A stretch of DNA of 64,000 nucleotides from the NCBI GenBank assembly GCA_018711005.1, contig DVIT01000056.1, positions 29,495-93,494 of the forward strand, written 5' to 3'. Under the pieces are notes generated by a model that saw only the letters and a list, made by a program, of their open reading frames with translations, had not been told where the DNA came from and did not search any database. Each line of letters opens with the position of its first letter. Positions within the stretch are counted from its first letter, which is position 1. A program made the translations under genes and the position numbers. Positions 63,853-64,000 of the stretch are shown here, one piece after another. The DNA comes from Candidatus Scybalocola faecigallinarum. Its GTDB lineage: Bacteria; Bacillota; Clostridia; Lachnospirales; Lachnospiraceae.

Positions 63853-64000
63853 TATCTTTCCGCCATTATGCAGCTTTGACGAGCAAAATATATTCTGTTT
63901 ATATAAAGAGCGTTTTTTGGCTTTTTTGCTCGTTGTATCTGACTGACAGTCCTCAAAAAGCCGAACTTCCCCTCTGCCTTTTTATTGCACCTTTCTTTTT

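Overview
The window looks like chromosomal DNA of a spore-forming, anaerobic Firmicute of the Lachnospiraceae type. Reasons: strong AGGAGG-like ribosome sites before most genes, TTGACA/TATAAT-like promoters, a sigma-K gene, a Clostridia-style rho / rpmE / yqhQ / prmC / prfA block, a Na+-pumping decarboxylase, a YesM/YesN-controlled sugar ABC transporter, and GC content near the middle of the range. No rRNA, tRNA, CRISPR array, prophage or complete IS was seen. The species was not identified.

Layout. 1-6175: 5' part of an amino-acid ABC binding lipoprotein, a SnoaL-like gene remnant, sigK without a pro-sequence, and a MerR regulator divergent from a heterodimeric ABC exporter. 6180-7740: two membrane subunits of a Na+-translocating decarboxylase behind a riboswitch-like leader with a terminator. 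7839-11666: housekeeping genes on the minus strand (yqeY-like, phosphodiesterase, histidine phosphatase, rarA). 11735-22262: pfkA, hisC plus a second aminotransferase, prfA, prmC, yqhQ, rpmE, rho and gdhA. 22355-26541: a DUF6512-like membrane protein, a MATE exporter and a GntR-controlled ABC operon. 26609-31801: a peptide ABC operon. 31900-39863: a sugar ABC operon with an esterase and its YesM/YesN two-component system. 39890-41880: an accessory patch with small unknown genes, a MITE-like element and a decayed response regulator. 41860-47233: an orphan histidine kinase, a DUF2079 membrane protein, a cupin and a lipoprotein gene split by an in-frame stop. 47264-54441: a nucleoside/ribose salvage locus (transporter, nucleoside hydrolase, GNAT, ribokinase) divergent from a LacI-ribokinase fusion that is followed by birA. 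54590-64000: a MATE remnant, a cysteine-desulfurase-like enzyme fused to an AraC DNA-binding domain, a PH-domain protein, a DUF885 lipoprotein, pckA, DUF3343, DtxR and MarR regulators, rsmI and a nitroreductase.

How the genes fit together. pfkA, pckA, gdhA and the decarboxylase subunits belong to central carbon and nitrogen flow around PEP, oxaloacetate and glutamate. birA would biotinylate the decarboxylase partner, whose other subunits lie outside the window. The nucleoside locus can import a nucleoside, hydrolyse it and phosphorylate the ribose, and its probable regulator carries a second ribokinase domain. The dpp operon and the yesMN operon share a closely similar promoter block, which suggests common control.

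Most unusual points: (1) a PLP class-V desulfurase fused to an AraC helix-turn-helix, a possible PLP-based regulator comparable in logic to MocR/GabR proteins; (2) the LacI-ribokinase fusion; (3) a metal-type riboswitch candidate before a Na+ pump decarboxylase; (4) a 143-bp MITE-like element with 12-bp terminal inverted repeats and a 7-bp duplication; (5) sigK and the DUF2079 gene, each with its ribosome site inside a perfect inverted repeat.
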